DNA of 64,000 nucleotides from Bacteroides sp. 214 (GCF_010501015.1 NZ_QVML01000006.1:186001-250000), one strand, 5' to 3'; shown: positions 9,641 to 18,899, counted from the stretch's first letter. Notes: generated by a model not told the origin, from the letters alone. Program-made: numbers and translations.

Positions 9641-11020
9641 TTAGTATAACACATAGGCTAAGCCAATCATATAGCTGGCCGTTATTCCTTTTATTACATA
9701 AGGGTTAGTATCAAGAAGAGGGATTTTACTCTTCGAGTACGAGTGTTGTAAAGTTGCGCTGCCGGTTACACGTATATTGTGTGTTACATAATAACAAAGA
9801 TCAAGCGCCAATTGTGTAGAGGCAGAAAATGATGTTGAGTTTGTTGTAGGTTGAATTGAATATTTAAATGCATGTTTGCCCCACCTCATCTTTTCAGTGG
9901 CCGTCAAGCTAATGTTTGTTCGTGGTGTTGGGTAGAATCCCAATCGATACAGAGCATCTATTTGGAAGCCCTTGTTAGTGTTTTCGTTATCACCCGACTT
10001 GATTTCTGTGTAATCAAAATTGGGCGACAAAGTTGCTGTGTGCTGCCAATGAACACTAACTGGATTTTCGTATTGCAACAGCAAGAAAGGGTTGAAGGAG
10101 AACCAATCGTTATCCATACTACCATTGCGACTTAAACCAGGTTCCTCCATCTTTTTCTTCTGATAGTTGTAAGATGTGTTTATTCCGGCTGAATATACGA
10201 TTCCGGCTTTTCTTTCGAAAAGATCGCTTGTTTTCCAAAAATCACGTAATATGGTCGAATAGGCAGTAGTGTTATCTGCAAACATGTTATTGGCTATAAA
10301 GAAGGAATCTACTTGGTTTACTTCTGTTCTCATTCGTTTGCCGGCGTTGAGAAAACGTTTGTTTTTAGCCGTAGCCATAATTTGTGCTAGGGCAAGCGTT
10401 TCATCACTCGAGAGTTCTCTTTTGAGAATATTTTTCTTGGTTAGCTCTTGTAGTATATAAATGGCTTGATGTACTTCTGTTACATTTTTCATGCGCCCCA
10501 TGCCAATCCCTACCGGAATTTCAGCTTGAAGAGTTGTTTCCTTTTCTGTATATGACCTAATTTTCATTCTGTTGAACTCGTATTGTAGGCTACCTCCTGT
10601 GGCAAAAAAGAAGTTATCTTTAAAGTAGAAACGGCTAATGTTTGAGTAGTAAACATTGGCATAGAATGTTTTTTGTTTACTCTCATAATCCATATCTGTT
10701 GTAGCTGGTGTTCGTGCCTTATAGTTGTGTATTCCCAACAGAGCCTTATGGCTACCAAAAAACTTGCGTGTATCTGTATATCGATTGAACATACTTTTGA
10801 ACCCGCCACTGAAGCTGTACGCTTTGGACGTTAGGTCATCAATTTCATGTTTACTTTTGTGATAAGCTCCCGTTGCCATAAGTGAGAAGTCTAATGTGTT
10901 TCTAGCAATGTCGGGCACTTCATACGCTTTCAAGTTGTAATCCTTGTTGTCTTGACCGTGCATATCGCACATAGAAAACAATGTGATCAGTAAAGCTAAG
11001 AGAATTTTAATTTTGTTCAT
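9641..11020 (-). CDS. predicted outer-membrane beta-barrel protein, paralogue B
   Basis: A 459-residue paralogue of the 7632-8966 product. It has a signal peptide ending near residue 22 (MCDMHGQ) and conserved blocks: DFSLMATGAYHKSKHEI near the start, a central helical block with KNILKRELSSDETLALAQ and KNKRFLNAGKRM, LFERKAGIVYSAGINTSY, and a final barrel strand IGLAYVLY. The two genes are in the same direction and flank the CAT-like pseudogene. No motif of a receptor or enzyme is visible. An outer-membrane location is inferred from the terminal aromatic strand. Confidence 0.65.
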   Translation of the reverse strand: MNKIKILLALLITLFSMCDMHGQDNKDYNLKAYEVPDIARNTLDFSLMATGAYHKSKHEIDDLTSKAYSFSGGFKSMFNRYTDTRKFFGSHKALLGIHNYKARTPATTDMDYESKQKTFYANVYYSNISRFYFKDNFFFATGGSLQYEFNRMKIRSYTEKETTLQAEIPVGIGMGRMKNVTEVHQAIYILQELTKKNILKRELSSDETLALAQIMATAKNKRFLNAGKRMRTEVNQVDSFFIANNMFADNTTAYSTILRDFWKTSDLFERKAGIVYSAGINTSYNYQKKKMEEPGLSRNGSMDNDWFSFNPFLLLQYENPVSVHWQHTATLSPNFDYTEIKSGDNENTNKGFQIDALYRLGFYPTPRTNISLTATEKMRWGKHAFKYSIQPTTNSTSFSASTQLALDLCYYVTHNIRVTGSATLQHSYSKSKIPLLDTNPYVIKGITASYMIGLAYVLY

Positions 11021-11053
11021 ACGTGTAATAAATTAGTTTGTTGTTAATGAATA

Positions 11054-11061
11054 CAAATATA
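11054..11061 (-). promoter_or_regulatory. -7 promoter element for paralogue B
   Basis: The minus strand reads TATATTTG, matching TAnnTTTG, 34 bases before the ATG. The leader between it and the gene shares a TTAGTTTGTTnTTAAT segment with paralogue A, so the duplication extended into the 5' region. Confidence 0.5.
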
Positions 11062-11177
11062 TATCTTTTTTGTTAATATCTATTCGCATCCAGCGAAAAG
11101 TCGCGATAATGAACATATTATCGTCAGCGTTGTTTTAAGAGATTAGAACAATAGTAATAACTTTAAAATGAAGATTT

Positions 11178-11588
11178 ATGGCAAATTACAAAATTGAAGA
11201 GATCGAAGGTATCGGTCCGGTGTTAGGAGAGAAATTCCGTAACGCGGGAGTTGCTTCTACCGACGCTTTGTTGGAGGCGACATTAACAAATGCAGATCGA
11301 AAGAGGTTAGCCGAAGAAACTGGTGTTTCGGAAAAGCAAATTCTGAAGTTTGCAAACATGGCCGACCTTTTCCGTATTACTGGAGTGGGACAAGAGTTTT
11401 CAGAGCTTCTGGAAGCTGCCGGAGTAGATACTGTTCCGGAACTGGCTATGCGTAATGCAGAGAATCTAACTACAAAGATGGAGGAAGTGAATAATGAAAA
11501 GAAACTCACTCGCCGTACTCCTTCTTTGAAAGAAGTTCAAAAGTGGGTGGAAGAAGCAAAAGAACTTTCAAGAAAACTAACTTATTGA
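11178..11588 (+). CDS. DUF4332 helix-hairpin-helix protein
   Basis: A 136-residue soluble protein with two helix-hairpin-helix-like units: IEGIGPVLGEKFRNAGV near residue 9 and ITGVGQEFSELLEAAGV near residue 67. This pattern fits DUF4332, a family related to the DNA-binding HhH repeats of RuvA and ligase. The C-terminal 40 residues are charged and helical. DNA binding is likely from the fold, but the role is unknown. It is a single-gene unit closed by a strong hairpin just downstream. Confidence 0.78.
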   Translation: MANYKIEEIEGIGPVLGEKFRNAGVASTDALLEATLTNADRKRLAEETGVSEKQILKFANMADLFRITGVGQEFSELLEAAGVDTVPELAMRNAENLTTKMEEVNNEKKLTRRTPSLKEVQKWVEEAKELSRKLTY

Positions 11589-11597
11589 TATTGATGA

Positions 11598-11660
11598 GTA
11601 GCTAAAAACAGCAAAGGTCGAACTTCCACTCGGAGCTCGACCTTTGCTGTTTTTAGCTAC
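11598..11660. terminator. perfect 24-bp stem, bidirectional terminator
   Basis: Positions 11598-11621 are a perfect reverse complement of 11637-11660, with a 15-base loop. Inside the stem an A-run on the left arm and a T-run on the right arm give each strand a GC-containing hairpin followed by U residues. This is the usual form of a two-way intrinsic terminator. It ends the DUF4332 gene. Confidence 0.8.
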
Positions 11661-11842
11661 TTTCATTGGTTGCTCTCACATTATATTACTAGCTTGATTC
11701 AACTGTTTTTTTAGCGTCAATTATTGGTTGATTTAGACAAAATCTTTCCTTCTAGCGACTCAAATAGTCCGATTTTCTCCAATGAATGTAAAGTATTATC
11801 TTAATATAGGTGATAGATTGAGATTGCGAAAGGTGCGAATTG

Positions 11843-11890
11843 TTTACAAAAAATCCTCCCCACAGGGTGCTGTGAGTGGGTTTTTGTAAA
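11843..11890. terminator. terminator-like hairpin
   Basis: TTTACAAAAA at 11843-11852 pairs exactly with TTTTTGTAAA at 11881-11890. An inner CACAG/CTGTG stem (11861-11865 with 11870-11874) has a GGTG loop. The layout resembles an intrinsic terminator but there is no recognisable gene immediately upstream on either strand. Confidence 0.5.
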
Positions 11891-11987
11891 TGCTGCATTT
11901 GATGACTTTAAAATGCTGCAAACTACTTAATCGAAATGCTGCATTTCAATCAAGCGAAATGCAGCATTTCGATTAAGTAGTTTGCAG
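11888..11987. repeat. intergenic inverted-repeat element with AAATGCWGCATTT motifs
   Basis: A perfect 32-base inverted repeat (11916-11947 with 11956-11987, 8-base loop) contains the short palindrome AAATGCTGCATTT in each arm. A third copy lies just outside at about 11888-11900. No open reading frame is present. The rest of 11661-12332 is AT-rich with nothing else I can support. It could be a REP/MITE-like element, a protein-binding site or a structured RNA. Confidence 0.7.
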
Positions 11988-12332
11988 GGCTCTTTTAAGG
12001 TGTAAGATTTTATTTAATAACTTCTTGGAGTTGGTGGACAGCATTGAATGGCATGCATTATGCTGATGTGCGGTGGCGAGTGTGGTGCCGGAGTTTTTTG
12101 TTATATATAATAAGGAGTAAATGTATTTGTTAATTGCAAAGTTGTATAAATTGCTCTCTTTCGATGCTTGTTTTCTGAATTTCCGCTAATTAGTTGTATT
12201 CTTTTGCTTAAAATACTTTCTATAAGGGTTATGCGTAATATTCTCTTTCTTCTTCTTATTTGTATTTTGTCTAAACAATGCTTGTTTTTAATAAAAAGAT
12301 GCAAATTCTGACCATCGAGTTGTTTTTGTTGT

Positions 12333-12340
12333 TATATTTG
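12333..12340 (+). promoter_or_regulatory. -7 promoter element for LruC gene
   Basis: TATATTTG matches TAnnTTTG. It is 80 bases before the ATG at 12420, giving a fairly long leader. No clear -33 TTTG is seen at 19-21 bases. Confidence 0.45.
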
Positions 12341-12419
12341 CATCGTGAATAGATGAACCTATGCGAAATAGAGAAACCTATGCTACAACTAACTTATTGT
12401 TTTATATAATTTGAGTATC

Positions 12420-14501
12420 ATGAGTAAGAAATTATTTTTCAGTTTTGGTGCACTATGCTTAATGGCTTTATTAGTGCTTTTTACAGGATGTGAGGACAAG
12501 GATTTGTACAATCCGGAGCCTCCTATTGAAGGTGAGGGACCATCTACATTGGACTATTCAACATCAAAAACCTTGACTTTGAATTTGAACTATCAAGTTT
12601 CGCCGGGTTATGTTTCTACATTTGATGTATATACAGAATATCCTTTGGATGGTGATGGAGTCTTGAAACAAGACTTGCAACCCATTGCGGGTGGTATTAA
12701 TATTGCGGGAGTTTCCGAAATTAAACGTGTGATTCCTGCTTATGCAAAAGAGCTTTATGTGTATTCTGAAGATTTGTTTATCCCACGTTTGCTGCATGCT
12801 ACAATAGACAATGCCGCTGGTGTTGCTATGTTTATGCCTGCTACTATAAATGTAGCTAACGAAGAAGTTGCCCAAACGCGTACTATTGGAAATAAGAAAG
12901 TAGATAAGTATTTGAAGGCTAAGAGCGACTTCTATGACGATAACAAAAAAGAATTTGATTGGGGTAGTTGGAGATACAAACTACTTGAATCTAAATACGA
13001 CCTTAAAGTACCGGATATGGAGAAAGAAATTCCATCCGAACTTTTGAACGCGATTGCACAATCTTTCCCTGAGAAAACAGCAGTAGCCGCGAAATATTAC
13101 GAAGACGCTATGGTCGAGGTGAAGAGCGACCCAAACGATGTGGGCGGAGCAAGAATACATGTGTCTGTTCTTCATGCTGGATGCGGACATAACAACGCTT
13201 TAAGTTATTTTGTATATAGCGGAGAGAAGAATTTAGAAGACCTTACTTTGGAAGAACGCAACGAACTTGAGGTGATAAACGTATTCCAGTTTGCCGATGT
13301 ATACAATAATTCTTTCAAATCTAAGGAAATGGGATTAACTCCCGGACACTATGTGCAGCTTAAATATAAAAACGAAGAGGGACAGTATGTAAATGAATTC
13401 CCTATTGGTTCTAAAATAGGCTGGATACTTCATAGCAACGGTTTTGATGAAAAGAACTTTAAAGTAAACGAAGATGCTACAAATATTTATTCTATAGCAA
13501 GTTGGAATCCTAATAATGCTAAGAGAACTATTTTCTTTGGTTACGAAACTAAGGGTGGCGACAAGTATAGTTGCTTTGGATTTGAAGATACTCCAGAAGG
13601 CGGTGATAATGACTGTAACGACGTTATATTCCATGTGCATATCGACCCATTCGACGCAGTGAATCCTCCTCCATTTATTCCGGAGCCGGGTACAATAGAA
13701 AAGACCTCGACCCATTGCGGTGTTTTGGCATTCGAAGACAACTGGCCTAATAAGGGCGACTATGATTTGAACGACGTGGTGGTTAAGTACAACTCTACTA
13801 TCACCTATGTTCAAGATGGTGAAACGACCGAAAACAGTGGTGGTGAATTAGTAGGTAAAGGTGAGGTTACTGTGAAGAAAGTAGAAGATGTATTTTCGTT
13901 CGTTCATACAGGAGCTACATTCGCCAATGGATTCTCTTATAAGGTAGATATTGATCCAAGTAAGATAAAATCAATACGGATTACAGATAATAAAGGCAAG
14001 ACTGTTGATTATAACGCGATAGCCGATGGCGCCGGATTTATTGTGAACATTTGCGATGATGTTAAGAAACTGATCTCTCCGATGGTGCCCGTTACAACTC
14101 CTGCTGTATTTACAGTGAGAATGGACTTTAACGAAAAGGCAGTAAAAGGTAAAGAATTCGTAGCGCTGCAAGCTCCTTATAATCCATACATCAGACCTGC
14201 TAACACCAATATCGACTCTGATGGTATAGAAGTGCATTTACCCTTCTATCACCCTACCACCATGGCTGATATGAGTTTGTTTGGTACTCGATTCGATGTG
14301 TCCGATCCTGCGACAGGTACTTATTATGCATCGAAAGAGAATAGCTACTATCCATTCGCATTGCATATATTCGGGACGTCTTATTTTACAATACCTACCG
14401 AATCTAAACCTATTGATTATACTTATCCTAGGTATAAAAATTGGAGAGAGAAAAAATGTGGAAGTGAGGATGCCGATTGGTATCTGCATCCGATAAACTA
14501 A
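12420..14501 (+). CDS. LruC-domain surface lipoprotein
   Basis: A 693-residue lipoprotein. The signal peptide ends in the lipobox LFTGC, followed by acidic residues EDKD, which in Bacteroidota favours export to the cell surface. The middle carries a DUF4114-like segment with FGFEDTPEGGDNDCNDVIF around residue 400. It is followed by the LruC domain, recognised by the NWPNKGDYDLNDVVVKYN motif near residue 445. These Asp/Asn-rich motifs resemble calcium-binding loops. LruC proteins are widespread in Bacteroidales and Vibrio but of unknown function; an adhesin or matrix role is only a guess. ATG at 12420 places the lipobox correctly and is preferred over TTG at 12411. Monocistronic with a terminator downstream. 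Confidence 0.8.
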   Translation: MSKKLFFSFGALCLMALLVLFTGCEDKDLYNPEPPIEGEGPSTLDYSTSKTLTLNLNYQVSPGYVSTFDVYTEYPLDGDGVLKQDLQPIAGGINIAGVSEIKRVIPAYAKELYVYSEDLFIPRLLHATIDNAAGVAMFMPATINVANEEVAQTRTIGNKKVDKYLKAKSDFYDDNKKEFDWGSWRYKLLESKYDLKVPDMEKEIPSELLNAIAQSFPEKTAVAAKYYEDAMVEVKSDPNDVGGARIHVSVLHAGCGHNNALSYFVYSGEKNLEDLTLEERNELEVINVFQFADVYNNSFKSKEMGLTPGHYVQLKYKNEEGQYVNEFPIGSKIGWILHSNGFDEKNFKVNEDATNIYSIASWNPNNAKRTIFFGYETKGGDKYSCFGFEDTPEGGDNDCNDVIFHVHIDPFDAVNPPPFIPEPGTIEKTSTHCGVLAFEDNWPNKGDYDLNDVVVKYNSTITYVQDGETTENSGGELVGKGEVTVKKVEDVFSFVHTGATFANGFSYKVDIDPSKIKSIRITDNKGKTVDYNAIADGAGFIVNICDDVKKLISPMVPVTTPAVFTVRMDFNEKAVKGKEFVALQAPYNPYIRPANTNIDSDGIEVHLPFYHPTTMADMSLFGTRFDVSDPATGTYYASKENSYYPFALHIFGTSYFTIPTESKPIDYTYPRYKNWREKKCGSEDADWYLHPIN

Positions 14502-14551
14502 ATAAAGATGCAGCATATATCTGCTGTTGATTGATACACAAATTAAGGGAA

Positions 14552-14589
14552 GAGCACAGTCACTGTAATGGTGATTGTGCTCTGTTTTT
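14552..14589 (+). terminator. intrinsic terminator after LruC gene
   Basis: A 12-bp stem (14552-14563 with 14571-14582, one G-T pair) has a 7-base loop and is followed by TGTTTTT. It lies between the convergent LruC gene and nrdG. Confidence 0.8.
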
Positions 14590-14607
14590 ATCCAAAAAGA
14601 TTATTTC

Positions 14608-15075
14608 TCATTTATTCCTGAAACGCTCTGTCTCATCTATCATCTCATCTTGTTCTATACGATAGAAGCGTTGGTTGGTGGTGGGGCTGTCTAGCCCGCC
14701 ACAGCGTTCTTCGTAAGCGCCTATTTTGATGAAGTCGAAGTTCTGTACTGAGAGGTAGGGGGGTAGTTCGTTCTTCCCGGAGTACCAGCCCGTCTTGAGG
14801 GAATATTCATGTTGCGACTTCAGGAAGAGTGATAACTGCTCCACTTCGTGGGGCGCGGCATCTCCTCCCATGAAGCATACGCAGGTAACAGCGGAGCCGT
14901 ACTTGTGGAGTATTTCGAGGAGCTCGCTCTGGTCTAACACCGTGCCCTCGTCCACCTGCAAGTAAGGGCTATGGCAGCCCTTACAGCGGTTTGGACAGTT
15001 GGACAGGTTTATTGCCAGTGTTACTTCGCCAGGTATTTCCTGAAATACGATATTATAGTTCGCGTAACGTAGCAT
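14608..15075 (-). CDS. nrdG: anaerobic ribonucleotide reductase activating protein
   Basis: A 155-residue radical-SAM enzyme that forms the glycyl radical on NrdD. The iron-sulfur motif NCPNRCKGCHSP (CX3CX2C) is near residues 27-38, and a CFMGGDAAP glycine-rich SAM segment lies near residue 74. The length is normal for the family. Its start overlaps the nrdD end by 23 bases, which implies translational coupling. It allows deoxynucleotide synthesis without oxygen, consistent with an anaerobic lifestyle. Confidence 0.95.
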   Translation of the reverse strand: MLRYANYNIVFQEIPGEVTLAINLSNCPNRCKGCHSPYLQVDEGTVLDQSELLEILHKYGSAVTCVCFMGGDAAPHEVEQLSLFLKSQHEYSLKTGWYSGKNELPPYLSVQNFDFIKIGAYEERCGGLDSPTTNQRFYRIEQDEMIDETERFRNK

Positions 15076-17143
15076 AGTGGCGTTGATTGGCTTCTTTTTG
15101 CCTTGCTTGCGAGAAATTACTCACACGCTTCATGTAGCCAATGATACGGGTGAGGTAGTCGAGGTCGGAGCTTTGACACGACGGACAGGTTTTGAGGTTG
15201 TTCTTGTCAATGTGTCCACACTTGTTGCATACCGTGTTGGGTATGTTGAACGTGAAGTAGTTGCACCCCTCTTTTGCTGCCAATCGTATGAGGTGGCGAT
15301 ATTGCTCTTTGCCGAGGTGCTCGTCGAGGTTAAGGTGTAGTGCCGAACCGCCAGTTAGGTGTTCGATGTAGCGTTTGCCATGCATACGGAAGCGGTCTAC
15401 GATGTTGATGGAATCGTCTTCTACGATGTAAAAATAACTATTGTAACAGTCGCGCTTTACCACATATCCATCGCGCTTGTCCCACTTGGCATGTTTCACA
15501 CCTACGTTTTCGGCGGGTATCATTTCACAGTTAAACATGATGTCTTTGGTTCGGAACCGTTTGTTGTAATCCTCTATCAGTCCAAGGATTTGCTGCACGA
15601 ACTCTTCATACTTAGGATTGTCAGTAATCTCTATACCGAGGAACTCTGCTGCCTCTACGAGCCCGTTTACACCGATGGTGAGGTATTGTCGTCCCATGTT
15701 GATGTATCCCGCGTCGAAGAGTGGGAGCATTCCTTTTTGGTGCATGTACTTGAGGTTTTCGTTGTATGCCACCTGTACTTTGTGTACGAGGTCTACCACC
15801 TCTTCGAGGAAGAACATATAGTGTGTTCCCTTGCGCGCCGCGTTTTGAATGCAACGGTTGAGGTTGATTGTGAGCACGCTCTTAGATCCTGTAGATACGC
15901 CTCCGGCACCCAGTGTGTAGGAAAATCCGTTGTTTTGTATCTCGTTGCGCAGGCGGCAGCAGCTACTCAGTGAGTCGGCATTGTCGCTTATGTAGGTAAA
16001 GAACGAGTGCCCTTCGCTATACATTTGCGCGGTGAATTCGCCGTATTCTTCATCTTTGGCATCTCCGTTTTCGGTGAGCAGCGCCATGGTTTCTACGGGG
16101 AAGGTAAGTATGGTTCGTGTGCGTTCTTGATTGAACCACTTCATGAAGCGCTTTTGCAACCAACTGAGTGATTCCCAGTGTGGTTTACTGCCGTCGGGGA
16201 ATAGGAAGTCGCCGAAAATGCTTTCGAAGTAGTATTTGTCGTAGTAGGATATATTCCAGAATACAGCTTGAAAGTTGCGCGCTCCGGTGGGTTGGTTGAT
16301 GGAGTAGACGATTTGCTCGAAGTGATCGGTGATGATTTTGTCGATGTTGCGTTGTTTTTTCGAGAGATCTACTACTTTGTCGGCTTGCTTGTGGTAATCT
16401 TCGCCATATTCCAGCCCGATGAAGTAGTTCATGTACATCAGGAACTCCGGGGTGGCGCAGGCTCCGCTTAACATGCTCGATACCATGAATACCATGTTCA
16501 CAAATCCCCCGCAGAAGGATTTGAGGTTGGTTGGTGCGCTGGAGTTGCCTCCTATGGAATAGGTGCCTCCAATGAGCCACGGATACATGGTGATGCTGGC
16601 GCAGTAGTTGGAAAGGCTGGTTTCGTCGTTTTTGTAGATAAAGTGGTTGTTGAGCAGCTCCACATATTTGTCGGACAGTTCCTTGCCATACATCTCTTTG
16701 AGGCGGTCGGTGAGCATACGTCGGTTAAGGCGTATGAAGTTAGATTTGGGTAGTTCGCCGATGAGTGTTGCCATGTTTTTGTTTTCTACATTGGCGTTGG
16801 CATCGTACTTGCTTCCGCTGGCTGCGTTTTGCGCGTCGCAGTACTCCATGAGGAATTGCAGCTTGTCGCGTACTTCGCGATCTTCGAGGTGCTTCTGGCG
16901 GTATAGCATGTAAGATTTGGCTACCATGTAGTAGCGTTCTGCCATGAGTGCTATCTCTACCTGATTTTGAATTTCTTCAACAGTGGTGTTGCTGGTTACA
17001 CTTACGCGGCTTAGTATGTTTGTGATTACTTCCTGACTGGCAAAGCTGCCTACTGATAAGAATGCCTTGGCTATTGCATTCCTGATTTTCTCAAGCGAGA
17101 ATGCTTCTCTCTTTCCGTCTCTTTTTATTATGAAAAGTTCCAT
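15053..17143 (-). CDS. nrdD: anaerobic ribonucleoside-triphosphate reductase
   Basis: A 696-residue class III ribonucleotide reductase that makes deoxynucleotides under anoxia. An ATP-cone regulatory domain starts at residue 1 (FIIKRDGKREAFSLEKIRNA). A C-terminal zinc site shows CNKCGHIDKNNLKTCPSC near residues 637-654. The glycyl-radical residue is inferred to be Gly669 in RIIGYM, by position relative to E. coli NrdD. Followed by nrdG with a 23-base overlap. Confidence 0.95.
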   Translation of the reverse strand: MELFIIKRDGKREAFSLEKIRNAIAKAFLSVGSFASQEVITNILSRVSVTSNTTVEEIQNQVEIALMAERYYMVAKSYMLYRQKHLEDREVRDKLQFLMEYCDAQNAASGSKYDANANVENKNMATLIGELPKSNFIRLNRRMLTDRLKEMYGKELSDKYVELLNNHFIYKNDETSLSNYCASITMYPWLIGGTYSIGGNSSAPTNLKSFCGGFVNMVFMVSSMLSGACATPEFLMYMNYFIGLEYGEDYHKQADKVVDLSKKQRNIDKIITDHFEQIVYSINQPTGARNFQAVFWNISYYDKYYFESIFGDFLFPDGSKPHWESLSWLQKRFMKWFNQERTRTILTFPVETMALLTENGDAKDEEYGEFTAQMYSEGHSFFTYISDNADSLSSCCRLRNEIQNNGFSYTLGAGGVSTGSKSVLTINLNRCIQNAARKGTHYMFFLEEVVDLVHKVQVAYNENLKYMHQKGMLPLFDAGYINMGRQYLTIGVNGLVEAAEFLGIEITDNPKYEEFVQQILGLIEDYNKRFRTKDIMFNCEMIPAENVGVKHAKWDKRDGYVVKRDCYNSYFYIVEDDSINIVDRFRMHGKRYIEHLTGGSALHLNLDEHLGKEQYRHLIRLAAKEGCNYFTFNIPNTVCNKCGHIDKNNLKTCPSCQSSDLDYLTRIIGYMKRVSNFSQARQKEANQRHYATLREL

Positions 17144-17198
17144 AGTGATGATTTATTGATGTATTGTTGTCTTATTATTATCGAATGTCAAACTGTTG

Positions 17199-17206
17199 CA
17201 AAGATA
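17199..17206 (-). promoter_or_regulatory. -7 promoter element of nrdDG
   Basis: The minus strand reads TATCTTTG, 56 bases upstream of the nrdD ATG, matching TAnnTTTG. No clear -33 element is seen. Confidence 0.5.
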
Positions 17207-17229
17207 GAAAAAGGATAATAAGTTGTCTG

Positions 17230-17336
17230 TTTTGGGAAGAATTATTTATCAACAAATTGATTAAGTTTCCCAAAATATTTTATAATACACAGTAAATCAA
17301 ATGATTAATAATTTATTGTGCTGCTAAAGTTTCCCG
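17230..17336. promoter_or_regulatory. repeated TTTCCCnAAA sites upstream of nrdD
   Basis: TTTTGGGAA at 17230-17238 is the exact inverse of TTCCCAAAA at 17268-17276. AAGTTTCCC occurs at 17263-17271 and again at 17328-17336. The spacing upstream of the nrdD promoter suggests binding sites for a regulator, perhaps NrdR-like or redox-responsive. The motif is not the known E. coli NrdR box and the assignment is speculative. Confidence 0.35.
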
Positions 17337-17392
17337 AAAAGAATACTTATAGTTTTATAAGCTGTTCACTGTAGTTGCTCTTTTTGTAAGTT

Positions 17393-18241
17393 TTAGTGTA
17401 ACTCTATGGAAATGCTTTTTACTTTGATGTTTTCGTCGAGGAAGATGGATGCCGACTCGCTGAACTTTTCTTCGGCTTCGCTGGTGAAGAAAAGACAGGT
17501 TCCTTGCCGGGTGCATTTAGCGTCCATCTCGGGATGCCGGTGGAGGTAGTCTTTTAAGCTGTGGGCGATGTACTTTCCTTGTGGAATAACTTTTACACCT
17601 TCTGGTGTGTATTTCTTTATTTTGGGTATGAGTAGGGGGTAGTGTGTGCAGCCCAGTATGATGGTGTCTATCTGCGGGTCTTTGTTCATGAGTATATCAA
17701 TATCCTTGCGGATGAAGAAGTCGGCTCCATCGCTATCGAACTCCTGATTCTCTACCAGCGATACCCACATGGGGCATGCTTGTCCTGTTACCTGTATGTC
17801 TGGGAAGAGTTTGTGTATCTCCATAGGGTAGGACTCCGACTTGATAGTTCCTGCCGTTGCCATCACACCTACGTGGCGAGACTGGGTGAGTTCTCCGATA
17901 CACTCTGCCGTTGGGCGTATAACTCCGAGCACACGCCTATTAGGGTCTATCTGCGGGAGGTCATTCATCTGTATGGTTCTCAGGGCTTTTGCCGAAGCGG
18001 TGTTGCATGCCAGTATTACCAGGTGGCAGCCCATTTCGAAGAGCTTGTTCACAGCCTGCAAGGTAAATTCGTAAACAATTTCAAACGAACGTGGTCCGTA
18101 GGGAGCGCGCGCATTGTCGCCCAAGTAGATGTAGTCGTACTGTGGGAGTAGTTGGCGTATCTCCGAAAGGATGGTGAGCCCTCCGTATCCCGAGTCGAAT
18201 ACACCGATGGCTCCCGGTGCTTGAGGTAGTGTTGCTTTCAT
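17393..18241 (-). CDS. murI: glutamate racemase
   Basis: A 282-residue enzyme that converts L- to D-glutamate for peptidoglycan. Motifs are IGVFDSGYGGLTILSEI near the N-terminus, DNARAPYG, and the two catalytic Cys motifs ACNTASA and LGCTHYPLL. ATG at 18241 is preferred over 18295 because the extra N-terminal 18 residues are unlike the family. It lies 94 bases downstream of the ompH gene, at the 3' end of the bamA-ompH group. Confidence 0.93.
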   Translation of the reverse strand: MKATLPQAPGAIGVFDSGYGGLTILSEIRQLLPQYDYIYLGDNARAPYGPRSFEIVYEFTLQAVNKLFEMGCHLVILACNTASAKALRTIQMNDLPQIDPNRRVLGVIRPTAECIGELTQSRHVGVMATAGTIKSESYPMEIHKLFPDIQVTGQACPMWVSLVENQEFDSDGADFFIRKDIDILMNKDPQIDTIILGCTHYPLLIPKIKKYTPEGVKVIPQGKYIAHSLKDYLHRHPEMDAKCTRQGTCLFFTSEAEEKFSESASIFLDENIKVKSISIELH

Positions 18242-18335
18242 ATCGGTGTGTGGTGTAAGAAGCAAAAACGCGGACAGAGCGAATAAACACTCCATCCGCG
18301 TTAGCGTATATTTTGAAATTCTTACTGGGTATCTG

Positions 18336-18842
18336 TTAGATGCCCAATTTAGCTTTTACTTGCGCTGTAACGTCAGTGCTTTGTGCTTCGTTGATAAAAG
18401 GAATGTAAGTTCTGGATAGGTCGAAGATGTAAGTAAATCCGCCTGCCTGACCAACTTCCTTGATAGCGTTGTCTACCTTTTGGAAGATAGGCTGTATCAA
18501 CTCTTGTTGCTTGCGATCCATAGCTTGGCCAGCTTCTTCTTGGAACTGTTGTGCCTTTGTTACCATGTCCTGAATCTCTTTTTGTCTTCTTTCCTGTATG
18601 TTTTCGGGCACATTCCCTTTTTGCAAATCTGCCTGAAATTCGGCATATTTCTTTTGGATTTCTTGCTCTGTTCTTTGCAAGTCGTCCGCATATGCTTTTT
18701 GTAAATCTTTCATTTCTGTTTCTGCTTTAGACCAATCGGGCAAAAGCACTGCGATTTCTTGAGAAGATACGTGACCAAATTTTTGAGCAAAAGCACCCAC
18801 TGGAAGGATGAGCATTAATGCGATAATGATTTTTTTAAACAT
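18336..18842 (-). CDS. OmpH/Skp family periplasmic chaperone (second copy)
   Basis: A 168-residue secreted protein with a signal peptide ending at AFA-Q (residue 19-20). A long helical coiled-coil runs over residues 35-125, rich in Glu, Gln and Lys (KDLQKAYADDLQRTEQEIQK). The C-terminus returns to a small beta body. Skp-type trimers hold unfolded outer-membrane proteins in the periplasm. It lies directly downstream of another ompH gene and bamA. A minus-strand TATATTTG at 18887-18894 may give it a promoter of its own. Confidence 0.88.
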   Translation of the reverse strand: MFKKIIIALMLILPVGAFAQKFGHVSSQEIAVLLPDWSKAETEMKDLQKAYADDLQRTEQEIQKKYAEFQADLQKGNVPENIQERRQKEIQDMVTKAQQFQEEAGQAMDRKQQELIQPIFQKVDNAIKEVGQAGGFTYIFDLSRTYIPFINEAQSTDVTAQVKAKLGI

Positions 18843-18899
18843 AGTTTTATACTTTAACTGTTAGTGATAATTTACTTAGTACGGTGCAAATATATGAAT

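Noticed and set aside
11888..11987. Inverted repeats as ends of an insertion sequence
   Set aside because: No transposase frame lies between or next to them and the arms are adjacent around an 8-base loop.
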